Assembly: GCF_050908995.1 (NCBI RefSeq)
Contig: NC_135118.1
Span: 5,456,001 to 5,520,000 of the forward strand
Source of the DNA: Andrena cerasifolii
Taxonomy: Eukaryota > Arthropoda > Insecta > Hymenoptera > Andrenidae
DNA length: 64,000 bases
Reading direction: 5' to 3'
The notes beneath the pieces are model-generated. The model did not search any database. It worked only from the letters and a program-made list of their open reading frames with translations, and was not told the DNA's origin. Below are positions 53,836 to 63,988 of this stretch, piece after piece. Position 1 is the first letter of the stretch; every line of letters starts with the position of its first letter. Both the position numbers and the translations under genes were made by a program.

Positions 53836-54160
53836 TTTAATTTTCGCCACCAGATGGCATAGCGGAAATAAGAAAATGCCAATAGTGTAGATCGACCTTT
53901 ATCCCGCGACACGATATTGGGATCTGTGATGCCAGATCGGGGACGGGTTCCCTCGAAAATTTCCCCCACCTCGCGCATACTACGCCGGAGTAGCGCGTCC
54001 GTGAGCTCGGCGCTTCGGAGTCCAACTCACGGACACGCAGCTCCGGCGTAGTAAGCGCGAGGTGGGGGAAATTCTCGAGGGAACCCGTCCCCGATCTGGC
54101 ATCACAGATTGGGATTCGCTACACTGCGATACGCTACCTGGTGACGAAAATCAGAACCTG
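53836..54160. repeat. Foldback with near-perfect GC-rich inner arms
   Basis: GATCTGTGATGCCAGATCGG, GGACGGGTTCCCTCGA and CCCCCACCTCGCGC at 53931-53977 are mirrored at 54057-54113. The outer part (TTTCGCCACCAGATGGCATA against TACCTGGTGACGAAAATC) is more diverged. The loop is about 20 bases, so the inner arms would form a strong stem. No target duplication seen. Confidence 0.85.
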
Positions 54161-54261
54161 AAAGAGTAGGTCGCTGGCTGCGGTTACACATAGAAAGTGT
54201 GTAAATAATAAATTTAAAATGTACATTTTATCTTGTTTGTGGTAAAATTTTTGCTTAGGCT

Positions 54262-55173
54262 AAGTCGGAGAGAGATGGCCCACTTTTTTAAAACAATCAG
54301 TACACCGTGAATTTAGTAGTTTTATAAAGGACAAAAATATATTTGCAAAAGGAAATACAGTTGGATAAATAATATAAAATTGAATTAAAAAAATAATCAT
54401 ACATTTAAAAAAAATAAAATATAATTGCAGTCTATGCGAAAGGCCATTTCACCCGGACAATCCGGGTGAGATGATCAATATAAAAAATACATGTTATGAG
54501 GTTAATAAGACGAATTTTTTTTTGTTTTTTTTTGCACAGAACTTTTCCACAAATCCACACTCATTGCATAAGTTGAAAAAATTTGAGCATCCTTCGTGAA
54601 AGCATTTTTTTACAGCTCATACAGCAAAACCAGTCATCAACCCACCCATTTTAACACTTTGGACTGCTTGTACGGCTTTCAACAATGCCTCGTTTGTCCA
54701 TAACTTCCTACGCTGATTATATCTTCGTTTGTATTCCGTTGGCATGTTCTACAATAACATTTACTAAGTAGCTATTATGCATGATTTTATGATGGGCCAA
54801 CTATCCTCGAAAAAATCGAGCCAACTAACCCGAGAGTCGAGAAGCGCTGACTCGCTTGTTCTTTCAATAATGCTACGACAACATCTCATCATAAGAACGT
54901 AAATGTAACCCCCAAACATTATATTAACGCACTGCATTAAAAAAAGTCAGTACTTTTTCGTAAAATGTCAGTAAATAATAATTTAAAGAACACGTAGAGA
55001 AATTTAGAGAATAGTCAATTTCTACATTACGAATAACTTACCTGATTTCACAGTTGAAACCAAACAGAAAGCACGATTAATGCGACGTGTGAGCGACGCG
55101 CAATATACCACTAAAAACAACTGAAAATCGCAACGTTCTAGAACATAACCGTGATCGAGCCATCTCACCGGCA
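54262..55173. mobile_element. pogo-like element remnant with GAGATGGC ends
   Basis: GTCGGAGAGAGATGGCCCAC at the left is the imperfect inverse of the right end (TCGAGCCATCTCACCGGCA). At 54440-54475 an inverted pair GCCATTTCACCCGG with CCGGGTGAGATGATC repeats the terminal motif. A pogo-type transposase start is encoded on the minus strand. Target duplication is not clear. Confidence 0.55.
54617..54745 (-). pseudogene. pogo/Tigger-type transposase, N-terminal helix-turn-helix remnant
   Basis: The 42-residue frame starts MPTEYKRRYNQRRKLWTNEA, then LLKAVQAVQSVKMGG and ends GFAV before a stop. Pogo and Tigger transposases begin MP-x-x-YKR, followed by W-T/S-x-E-x-L-x-x-A-I/V-x-A-V-x-x-G-x-M and A-x-x-F-x-V-P, the first (psq-type) helix-turn-helix that binds the element ends. 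Here Gly before Met is replaced and the second helix is shortened. After the stop the same phase continues with a Cys-rich stretch, which may be chance. The nuclease domain is absent. Position inside the GAGATGGC-ended element supports the assignment. Confidence 0.65.
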
Positions 55174-55239
55174 TCACTGAACATTTTGTCCATTTACGGT
55201 TTTCTTCTACCTTGCACCGTTACAAAGTTATACTCGAAA

Positions 55240-55525
55240 GACGAAAAATCGCTGAAAATTTGGGGGCTGATTTCACCCCCTCAGAGTGTTTTTCCGCAGA
55301 AAAAAAAAATCGTTTCTTACATACTCCGACATGCTCTACAATCGTGCGGAGTTTCGTTACAATCAGAATTTTCGGGTTCGATATGTTTCCTTGTTAGCAA
55401 CATCCAATTATACATCGTCCCAAATTACATTAACGAAAGATCGGAATATAAATACACCGAAGTGGGTACAATTTTAACGAGGTACCACCAATATTTCTAC
55501 CACCCAAATCCCCGCCAGCGGAACA
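55240..55525. repeat. Dispersed repeat containing TTTCACCCCCTCAGAGTG
   Basis: GAAAAATCGCTGAAAATTTG and GGGCTGATTTCACCCCCTCA GAGTG match 22520-22590. The rest has no partner here. The 116-codon frame across it is not recognised and, being within a repeat, is doubtful. Confidence 0.5.
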
Positions 55526-55529
55526 ATTT

Positions 55530-56870
55530 TTCTTAGCCTCGTGGCCATGACGTGAACACTCTAAAATAATATTCTGAAATCCCATTGGCCGTCCTCCAGC
55601 GATCACCACGGAACCATGAAGTTTCTTATTACCGGAGATAACGATATTCTATAATTAAAACGCTCCGAGGTACCAGGACAGACGGCGGGAGACCGGACAA
55701 GTGCAAGGCAAAGAGCGTTCTTTTAAAATCACTTCCGCGCGAGCTGCTATAGAACGAACGTAATTATAGCCGGTAGACTTGGCTTTCGTATCGGGCATGA
55801 CTTTCCTTCCAGGAGCCGCGATTCTACGTTCCCGATGAAGAGTGGACAAACTATCGACCAAGTCCATTTGCCGCGTTTACACGGACGGGGTCCGGTCTGA
55901 TCCGAGTCCTATGTGGGCCAGGAGGTGCGCGAACGAGACATCCCCTTGGATTCAGTTTACCGTGAACGAAACAAACGTAGGCAGAGCCCTCTGCTTGTGC
56001 GGAGTGTGCCCAAGCGAAAGGATACTCTCGGAATCTGATAGGGAATGTAATTCTGAGGAGGGAACTGTGACGACTCGAAAATTCAACAAAAGATACTTTG
56101 TGGGAATGCTATTCAAAAACTTACTCTCGGTCTCAATGCTGTGCGCAGTAGGGTGGACCTTAGTTACTCTTGTCGAAAAATAAGTTTGAGATATTTGGCG
56201 GGAACACCCCTCCCCCCCAGTGTTATATTTGATATCGATCGGATAAAGGGAAACCGTGCCTCATCGCAGTTGAAATTTTTTTATTTTTGGAACTCGGTTT
56301 TCTCCATTGTAGTATATCGTTAATATACATTTTTATATATCGTTGAATTTGTATTTTTACGCTCTGTAACAATGTAGAAGCAAAGTATAAGATTAATTTT
56401 TAAAAAAACAGCATGACCTAGAAATCTCAAAAATTGACCTTCTGAAAAAAAATGTTTTCGTTGGCATTGTATTTACCTCGTCAAACAGTACTGCTTTTGT
56501 CCAAGAAATTTTTTCATATTTTCGCAAGTGACGAAGATATTTTGATTTTTCTGTTTAAACAATTCGCAATATAATACAATACGTATAGTATGATATACTT
56601 ATGTGTAATACATAATGCAAGAAAGTAGTTTCAGAACTGAAAAGGAATATTTGGAGGAATGAAAAATGAAAGTATTTTGGGCACAATCATGGGGGGTGTC
56701 CCGAAAAAAATTTGGAAGTCGAAAAATAAGATTCACCCTAGTACAAAGTGATAAAGAATTTTCGAACAAAAAAAAGAATTCTTTTACAATTCTTTTAAGT
56801 GAATACTGCAATCATGTATATTTTTAATCGAATTATTTATGAAGTGGAATAGGTTAACTTACGACACTGG
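55530..56870. other. Stretch with no recognised feature
   Basis: Unique-looking sequence, moderate GC to 56100 and AT-rich after. The 113-codon plus frame at 55842-56183 has several cysteines near residue 45 but no domain I recognise. Confidence 0.4.
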
Positions 56871-56874
56871 TTTA

Positions 56875-56935
56875 TTATAAAAATTGTTCAAAATGATTTC
56901 CACCTTCTTGTAGACATTTTTATATAGTACTTCGT
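56875..56935 (-). pseudogene. mariner/Tc1-type transposase, C-terminal tail remnant
   Basis: On the minus strand the last codons read KCLQEGGNHFEQFL and stop at 56875-56877. The ending C-I/L-x-x-x-G-G-x-H-F-E-x-x-L is the common C-terminus of insect Tc1/mariner-like transposases. Upstream codons in shifting phases (ELYKRIVE, then RTNLSLIP) fit the helix preceding it, with several stops and frameshifts up to about 57010. The DDE domain is not recognisable. The call depends on a short motif, hence moderate confidence. Confidence 0.5.
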
Positions 56936-57019
56936 TATTATGGAATTAACGACAAGTTGGTCCTCATTCTACTATTCTTTTATATAATTCCATATTTGAA
57001 CTATCTAATTAATTCTTCT

Positions 57020-58270
57020 CTCGCACATTAAGCAAAATCGATCGCCCAGTCAACTGAGTCATGCGACGAAATATTTCCAGTGTATTTAAAATTAAGCGTT
57101 TAAAAGTACTTGTGGTCGGATGAACTCATTTTATTCATCCTGAATGAAAGACGATTCAGTACAGTTTTTCTTTTCAACTCCTTTTATCCAGCGTGACAAC
57201 ATTTTCCAATGGCGACTTCCACTGCAAGTGAATAGTTTAAAAAAAACATTATACAATTCAACACATTTGTACATATCTCACGACAAATAATTAATTAAAT
57301 TCAAATAATATTGCACACAATATTCTCCACAAATAACTTTTTAAGGAAGTAATCAGGAGTATCGTTGGTTTGTTGGTAAAACTGATGAATTTTCGGTAAA
57401 TGCAAGTTAAAAGGCTTAATCTATTAGAATAAAGGAAGTAATAATTAAAAGCTTGCAAAACATACACATCCTTCTCCACACGGATTTTTATTAATTTATT
57501 GTAAAAAACTTAGAAAGTAATCGCTTCCATTAATCCTTAAGAATTTTAAGCTAGAATAATGAGCTCGGTCAATTTTATCAACAAGCCATCGATTATTAAA
57601 TGATCCAGTTTTTACTGGACTTTAACTCGCAATTACAGATCCTATAGAATCCCAAGCGAGTGTCCTCTTGTTCGACGACACCATGTATCGACGTTGCAGG
57701 TGGATACTAGTCAGAGGAGCCAAGCTTACGGATTCCTGGAGGAAAACAGTCGACCTGTGGACGTCGACTGACCTTCCCCCTATTTAAACAGACGACGAAT
57801 CGAGGGACCGGCCGCATTGCACTGGGGAAAGAAGAATTAAAGATCGGCTCCTTGGAGCGTGAGCACGGATTCGGATCGCCGGGTATTTACGGCAAGAGGT
57901 TCCTTGGTCAACGGATTTCGGTATTTTCCGCAGGATAGCTTCCTTGGAATTGGATGTGCACGATAGAAGCGTACAAGTTCCGCTTGATCCAACAGCCGCT
58001 ATAGCGATGGAGCTTCCTTAACGCTCGTAGCGACGTTCGCGGGGATACAACTCGATAACCCCCGAAAGCCCGCGTGAAAAGGAAAAAGGGACACGGGATT
58101 CGCGTTGTCAACGATACCCAGACGAACGTTTTCGATGGCCCCTGTGGAGAAGTTTCGTCCGACAGCGGGTAGCTGCGATAGGGAAAACGGTTTTTTTAAT
58201 GCAATGGAGCTTATAGGGGCATTTTCTTTGGAGGGACTAAAACGGATTCCTCTCCCATTGTAATGTGCGT
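57020..58270. other. Stretch with no recognised feature
   Basis: 57020-57600 may hold more of the degenerate transposase; 57600-58200 is moderately GC-rich unique-looking sequence with a 67-codon minus frame of unknown nature. Confidence 0.4.
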
Positions 58271-58280
58271 TTTAACACTA

Positions 58281-58555
58281 ATATTTTAGAAATTATGGAT
58301 AGATATTTTAGAAATTATGAATATTTTGGAAATTATGGATATTTTGGAAATTATGGATAAGTCTTTTGGAAATTATATGTTGGAAATTATGAATATTTTG
58401 GAAGTTATGGATATTTTGAAAATTATGGATATTTTGAAAATTATGGATAAGTATTTTGGAAATTATATGTTGAAAATTGTGAATATTTTGGAAATTATGA
58501 ATATTTTGGAAATTATGGATAGGCATTGTAGAAATTATGGATATTTTAGAAATTT
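58281..58555. repeat. AT-rich tandem repeat, unit about 18 bases (ATTTTGGAAATTATGGAT)
   Basis: About fifteen units with variants GAAATTATGAAT, GAAAATTATGGAT and GAAATTATATGTT occur in a row. Because the unit is close to a multiple of three, a repetitive peptide (ILEIMD) is open on the plus strand and a mirror (HNFQNI) on the minus strand; neither should be called a gene. Confidence 0.95.
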
Positions 58556-58569
58556 GTTTTAAAAATTTT

Positions 58570-60820
58570 GTGCTGGAATTTGATGAAACGATGAAGTTAT
58601 AAGGGTGTTTCGTAATTGGTGGTTCAACTGAAAGGGTAATAATTGTGTATAAAAAATAAGTAGGAAATCTGGAAGAAAAATTGTTGATAAGAGGTTTCTA
58701 TGTCGAGAAACGCGATTTTGAAAAGTCATTTGAGCTATTTTTTGTCACAGAACTCAAAACTTCCACGAAAGTAAGTAAAAATTGTAGAATAACTTAGTTT
58801 TCACGAAAATCGGGTTTGAAAGCCCATCCAACTTCAAATGGATTTTTAAATTTTTACTTATTTGTAATATGTTCGAAAATAACAAAATCCTCAAATGCTT
58901 GATCCGTCTTAAGGTTTGTCGGTTTTTAAAAACCGGGTTTAAAACCCGTTTTTTTTCAATATAAATTTGTGAAATTTGAAAATCGGTTCTTATATTTGAA
59001 AAACCGGTTTTATATTAGAATTAATATGTAAAGATGATTTAATTATTTAATTCAAAGCGTTAACATTTTGACTTGAAATCGCCGTGGACACAGGCACATT
59101 GTATTAGGTAACAATTTACTGTAAAACTAATCTTGATGAGTTCTTATTTTCTGAAGGAAAATACTAAATGAAATAAAGATTTATAATTTATATTTTGTAC
59201 GGATTCTAGTTATTTTAGTCTGTTTTTCATTTGGTTTTGTATACAGTGTATTTTATTGTGTTCTATTTTTCTAAAACCATAAATACTAAATGAACTAAAA
59301 AATTATACGGATTTGTATGGATTTTAGTTATTTTAATTTATTTTTAATTATTTAGTTTTGTATAGATAGAGTATATTATATTTTCTTACTTTTTCGTAAT
59401 TCCATAAATATTAGAAGAAAACAGATTTTTTTAAAAAATAAGTACAAATATCTATTTACTTTTTTAATTACATTTTTTTCTCAAAATTCGGAAACCGGTT
59501 GAACTGTTTTTTTGGGGGGGATAATGGAATTCGAAAACCGTTTTTTTTTTCTTCAAAAGCTTGTTTTTGTATAAACCCTAATCCGTCTACGCATGAACAT
59601 AAAGTGTAGAATTTCTTTTAAAAAATCTGCAAATTATTTAATTAAATGTTACGATATCTATCATCTCATTTTGTACAGAAATCTTTTATCTCCATTCATA
59701 CAATTTTCATCCACTCGTTACTTTAGAGTCATGAATCTGCTATGTAAACCGAAGGTTCGGTGTGCAGTTCATTTCTTCTCGCAATAAGACGTGAAAACAA
59801 GAGGAAATCAAGGTACGAAGCAAGAACGAGCAAACATTGAAAAAGTTCCGATAATCTCCAAGGCTGACTTCACTCAGGCAGAACATGCTCATTGTGTGTA
59901 CATCCGAGTTTCCGTGAATAAAAGGGAACGGTTTAAATTCAAACTTCTTTTTTCTGCTAGTCGTGGCCGTCGCTCAAAGAATATAATAGAGCAGGAAAAG
60001 GGCTGTTACGGGGAGTGCAGTAAAATTTCGCATTGTCGGCAGTTCGGTGTTGAACAATTTCTATGTTCTTCGCAAAGTAAGTTTGACTTTGAAATCGTAT
60101 TTGCACCGAAAGAAATTTAAAACTTCCGAATTCGTTTCCACTTGCCTTTTTTTCTTCTTCTTATTTCACACAGACGTAACCTGCATATAACGTGTCTGTC
60201 TTATGTAATCTTACAAATCGCTTATATATTCTCCATGCAATTCTTTGCACGTTCCAGATTCCCAGTGGCCATTTCCTAGTTTCGCCTGTCGCCGAGTACT
60301 GGTGCAATTCGGTACGTTACGTATGTAGCGATCTTGCAAATTTCGAGGCACTGATATGACGCTTCAGTGGCGCTGAGTTAGATTGCCTCCTTTCCCTCTG
60401 CTCTACCTGCTGACTTTATTACTGAGAGCAGTTCCACCGACTCCACTGTCGTTAATGTAGTTCTGGAGCTCATTAAGAGCAAGATAATAATAATACCTAA
60501 TAATAACGCATTGTTAATCACCTAAACGTAAAAAATTTAATTCAAAGTTTTATGGTGTTTGATATCGTACAATGTGGTGATAAAGAATTTTCGAAAGAAA
60601 TGGAGAATTTTTATTTTAAGTTATTTTTTCTCTCGATATTTCTTACAGTTTCGAAGATATTCACAGTAATATGAAAATTCGTAATTTCTTTGAGGGGATG
60701 TTTTCACCTCTAGAACTGTTTCATTGTCGCAACAAAGAGCGGTCACATTATTGGCATCACTTGAATTACATTTCCGCAAAATTTTCATTTTTTTTTAATT
60801 TCACTGAAAATATTATTAAT
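58570..60820. other. Stretch without a recognised gene; scattered AACCGGTTT motifs
   Basis: At 58920-59550 the phrases AAAACCGGGTTT, AAACCCG, AAAACCGGTTT, AAACCGGTTG and AAAACCG recur irregularly, like a decayed short repeat. The 109-codon frame at 59791-60120 has ordinary composition but no known motif. A short AAT-rich microsatellite is at 60484-60508. Confidence 0.4.
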
Positions 60821-60829
60821 TTAATTTTA

Positions 60830-61100
60830 GTTAAATAATAAATCAAATGAATTAATCTACAAATGTAAATTTTAAATAATCATTACTTAAGTAATAATTT
60901 TTTGTGAAAAGCTTAGATTTAAAAGTAAATGAAAGTTAATTGATTAAATTTAATAAAAGTAATTTTAGTGCCAGCAACAGCGGTTAGACTAAATAATGTA
61001 TGTTAATTTAATGTTTAGATTGGTGAATTTATATATAGTATATACGATTTGATTAAATTGATTAAAGTATGGTGAAATATTTTTTATTAATACATCATAT
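60830..61100 (+). pseudogene. Nuclear copy of mitochondrial 12S rRNA (partial)
   Basis: GTGCCAGCAACAGCGGTTAG at 60970-60989 is the near-universal small-subunit rRNA 530-loop (GTGCCAGCNNCNGCGGTTA) in the AT-rich form found in insect mitochondria. The flanks are extremely AT-rich, and the following TTTGATTAAATTGATTAAA and ATGGTGAAAT resemble insect 12S downstream sequence. Being embedded in ordinary nuclear repeats, it is best read as a nuclear mitochondrial insertion in sense orientation. Limits are approximate, and the 79-codon frame starting at 61069 may partly overlap it. Confidence 0.75.
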
Positions 61101-61525
61101 TTTATTTGCGCGTTTGCAAAGCCAAATAGGAAAATATCGTTTGGAAACAAATCGAGTGAAATCAGAGATGTTTAGCGAACCTGAAAGGGGAATCGCCATT
61201 ATAAATTATTTTTCCGAGGTCACGTGCGAATGTTCTAAATTGCAGCAGCGAAGAATAACATATTTAGATAACACGTATAAAATAAAGGCTGTCAGATTAA
61301 AAGTTTAAATTTTAAGTCTCGGGAGTTCTGCAGTGGGTTGGTTTACAAGTTTCAAATATTATTGTTCTTCCAATTTTATGCACCACGGGCAGTTAGCCTT
61401 TCCGCTGTGCGCGTCTGATATATCGCCCATCTCTACTACTGAGAGCAGCAGGCAGCCGAACCAAACGCAGCCAGCGCAGCCACGTACTGTTCCTAGCCTA
61501 TCGCGGATAAAGCTCTGCGCACACA
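61101..61525. other. Stretch with no recognised feature
   Basis: The last part (about 61500-61530) is the left half of an inverted repeat with 62284-62330. Otherwise unremarkable. Confidence 0.4.
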
Positions 61526-61530
61526 TATCC

Positions 61531-61837
61531 TGTTAGAATATAATGTTTATTTATTCAAGAAAATAAAAGTTACACAGTCGAACGTCAGTATAATAATAAT
61601 AATACGAACTGTATAAAACTTAAACTAAAAGTAATAGAAAGAATACTGTCTTTAGCGCGATACAAGTTATCCGTTCAGAGGGTTTTCTCGGACTGAGAAG
61701 CGCAGGGGTCGAGAAGACCGTTTCCCCCTCTTTTGGGTCTCCTGTAGCGAAAGAAAGGAAACTCATAAATTACCGGGTCCCCAAAGTCCCTGACACTCTA
61801 ACTCTAGGAACAGTCTATCGTTGTACACATTCCAACA
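61531..61837 (-). mobile_element. Solo LTR with TATCC target duplication
   Basis: The 307-base segment starts TGTTAGAATATAATG and ends CATTCCAACA, giving TG...CA ends within a near-perfect short inverted repeat (TGTTRGAAT with ATTCCAACA). TATCC is duplicated exactly at 61526-61530 and 61838-61842. In the minus orientation an AATAAATAAA polyadenylation-like signal lies near the 3' end, so minus is the likely sense. End form and five-base duplication fit a Ty3/gypsy or BEL-type LTR retrotransposon. No internal retroviral-type genes are present: the element was lost by LTR recombination. Confidence 0.85.
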
Positions 61838-61950
61838 TATCCGTTCCGTGTCAGTTCCGTATCCGTTCCGTGTCAGTTCCGTATCCGTTCCGTGTCAGTT
61901 CCGTATCCGTTCCGTGTCAGTTCCGTATCCGTTCCGTGTCGGTGCGGTGT
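61838..61950. repeat. 22-base tandem repeat (CGTTCCGTGTCAGTTCCGTATC)
   Basis: About five units of TATCCGTTCCGTGTCAGTTCCG type follow the solo LTR. The first unit carries the TATCC duplicated by the LTR, so the LTR landed at the edge of the array. Units are nearly identical, the last one changed (GTCGGTGCGGTGTCC). Confidence 0.92.
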
Positions 61951-62107
61951 CCCTAATTTCACTGACAACTGTGCAGGAGGCCTGCTCTGGCTCGGACAGT
62001 CCCAACTCAGCCGTTTCTGCAAGCCTGCTGTACAGTTCTTTCAGTCAGTGGGTGACGAAACTATTCGTACACCCTTCAGAACAGAATAACATTTTTAAAA
62101 TTGGTCC

Positions 62108-62247
62108 CAACGACATATCTTCCGCAAGATTTTTCTGGCAACTACTTGCAGGCAAGAACTTGCGTAAAAAAAATGCTGCAGTGCAAACACTCATGCAAGT
62201 TTCTTGCGCAATAAATGTCGCAAGCTCATTGCTAGTGGCCACGAGGC
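62108..62247 (-). mobile_element. Partial inverted copy of the 50 kb foldback arm
   Basis: CAACTACTTGCAGGCAAGAA, CATGCAAGTTTCTTGCGCAA and ATTGCTAGTGGCCACGAGGC are the inverse of 49992-50110. TTAA follows at 62248-62251, matching the TTAA at the other copy's right end. Only one arm is preserved. Confidence 0.8.
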
Positions 62248-62283
62248 TTAAAGCACGCAAACGATATTTTTTAACACTGATCC

Positions 62284-62330
62284 TCGCGACCACGGGACTG
62301 ACACGGAACGGATATGTGTGCGCAGACCTT
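62284..62330. repeat. Inverted partner of the sequence around the solo LTR site
   Basis: GGGACTGACACGGAACGGAT and ATGTGTGCGCAGA are the inverse of the pre-insertion left junction (CTCTGCGCACACATATCC plus GTTCCGTGTCAGTTCC, now split by the LTR). The two halves therefore belonged to a larger inverted repeat of about 0.5 kb before the LTR arrived. Confidence 0.75.
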
Positions 62331-63294
62331 TCCTCGCACAGAGTGCAGCGTAGTTATCGAAGTCCCCCGCGTCCCCGAACTTTTCTCCCTTCTTAACGAT
62401 CTGCTGTTTATATCGAGAGGCAACGCCGACACGATACGCCTTTCGTCGAGCATTTCTCACGTTTCTGCCATTCATTACGACCTCGCGCGCTGCCTGTTGT
62501 TACGGGGCATTCTGCATGCAAAAGCGATAGCGCTGACGCCACATCGATAATGACAGGAAGGGAAGGGCGTCGGGTTTACCCCTTAATAAGCTGCTGGCCA
62601 TATTTCAAACGCGGGGGCATTTTGTTACTGGGATCAGTGAAATTACACTGGCATCTTACACGAGGGGGCGCGCCGAAATTGTGGCGCTAGGATGGGTTGT
62701 ACTTGAAAAAGACTATTTCTTTCATCGTAAAATAATGGTGACCAGGATATTCATGGTGGGTGGGCACTTTTGACACGACCGCGGTTTCTTTCTTTCTGTC
62801 TTATCCTTTTTTTGGGGGTGTAATTTCTGGGTGAAAATTCACGGTGCGGGAATGTTCCCATTTTTCCAGCAGTTCCTTCAGATTCGCTCGCCGGAAAGAT
62901 ACATCTTTTCTGCGTGGTTTTTAATTTGCACGCTCGCAGCCAGGAGACTCTAAGATTCTAATTGAGACGTCGAGGGCTCGGAGCTTCCTGGCTGGCTCTC
63001 AATAGCGATTCACGTGACGTGAAATTGGGAGAACGCCGGAGTGGATATGAATCCGGTGTCGAGAATTGTAGGCTGGATCTGCCAAATTATGGATGGATGT
63101 AATGTGTCCACTTTGCATAACTGCGTGCCACTTGCAGCTGGCTTCTGCAGGGAGTGGTCGGAATTGAAGAAGGTCGATGACTTCGTTTTAGGGATTTTAG
63201 TTTGTAAACATCAGAACTTTGATGACTTTAAATATGGACCCCTTGGAGTTTCGTAATGGCTGTACACTTAGGCTTTGTAACAGCTGCTGACTTA
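62331..63294. other. Stretch with no recognised feature
   Basis: Moderate GC. GTTTACCCC followed by TTAA at 62580-62587 resembles a right end of a TTAA element without a partner. Short frames are unrecognised. Confidence 0.4.
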
Positions 63295-63298
63295 TTAA

Positions 63299-63988
63299 GG
63301 GGTCATGATCAGCCAGGAGGCCGAAAAAGGGGTGGTTTTGGAATTTTTTTACTCAAAAGCTATGACACATTTCTCAAGAAATCTTTTTTCCTTTTAAGGA
63401 TTGCATCTAGTACTGTGCATCGTAATTTTTTTATTTAAAAATATTTATGAATAACTAAGTTATTGTCCATCACTCGAAGGCTTTCTAAATAAAACAGCTT
63501 CTGCGGTGAGCACTGCTGCTCGAAAGTGGATCATCTAAAATAAAAAATTCAGAAGAATTTACTTATTATATTATATTATCTAGTATTTGAACGAAGGATT
63601 TTTCGAAATATTGATTTGGGAAAAATGGCTGATGTTTAAAGTAAATTTTCATCAATTAAAAGAAAACTAAGCATCGGATAAAAAGTCCTTCGTTCAAATA
63701 CTAGTTAATATAATATAATAAGTAAATTCTTTTGAATTTTTTATTTTAAATGATCCACTTTCGAGCATCAGTGGTGTCACCGCAGAAGCCTTTTTATTTA
63801 GAGAGCCTTCGAGTGATGGACAATAACTTAGTTATTGATAAATATTTTTAAATAAAAAAATTACGATGCACGGTACTAGATGCAATCCTTAAAAGGAAAC
63901 AAGATTTTTTGAGAAATGTGTTATAGCTTTTGAGTAAAAAATTTCCAAAGACCACCCTTTTTTCGGCCTCCTGACTGAGCATGACCAC
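63299..63988. mobile_element. TTAA-flanked foldback element (CAGYCAGGAGGCCG family), copy 2
   Basis: TTAA at 63295-63298 precedes GGGGTCATGATCAGCCAGGA; the right end TCCTGACTGAGCATGACCAC precedes TTAA at 63989-63992. It is colinear with 37192-37880 at high identity. The left arm keeps CTTCTGCGGTGAGCACTGCT, which copy 1 lost, and the core lacks about 40 bases present in copy 1. After the right TTAA the window ends in GGGAGCAC, which could be the start of yet another element. Confidence 0.92.

Noticed and set aside
54540..54616. Cys-rich continuation after the pogo remnant as a zinc finger
   Set aside because: It follows a stop codon, the spacing does not fit a common zinc-finger class, and the next bases are a T/A-rich run; chance is likely.
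58308..58562. Repetitive peptides ILEIMD (plus) and HNFQNI (minus)
   Set aside because: Both strands of the same AT-rich tandem repeat; the unit length is near a multiple of three. No evidence of selection on codons.
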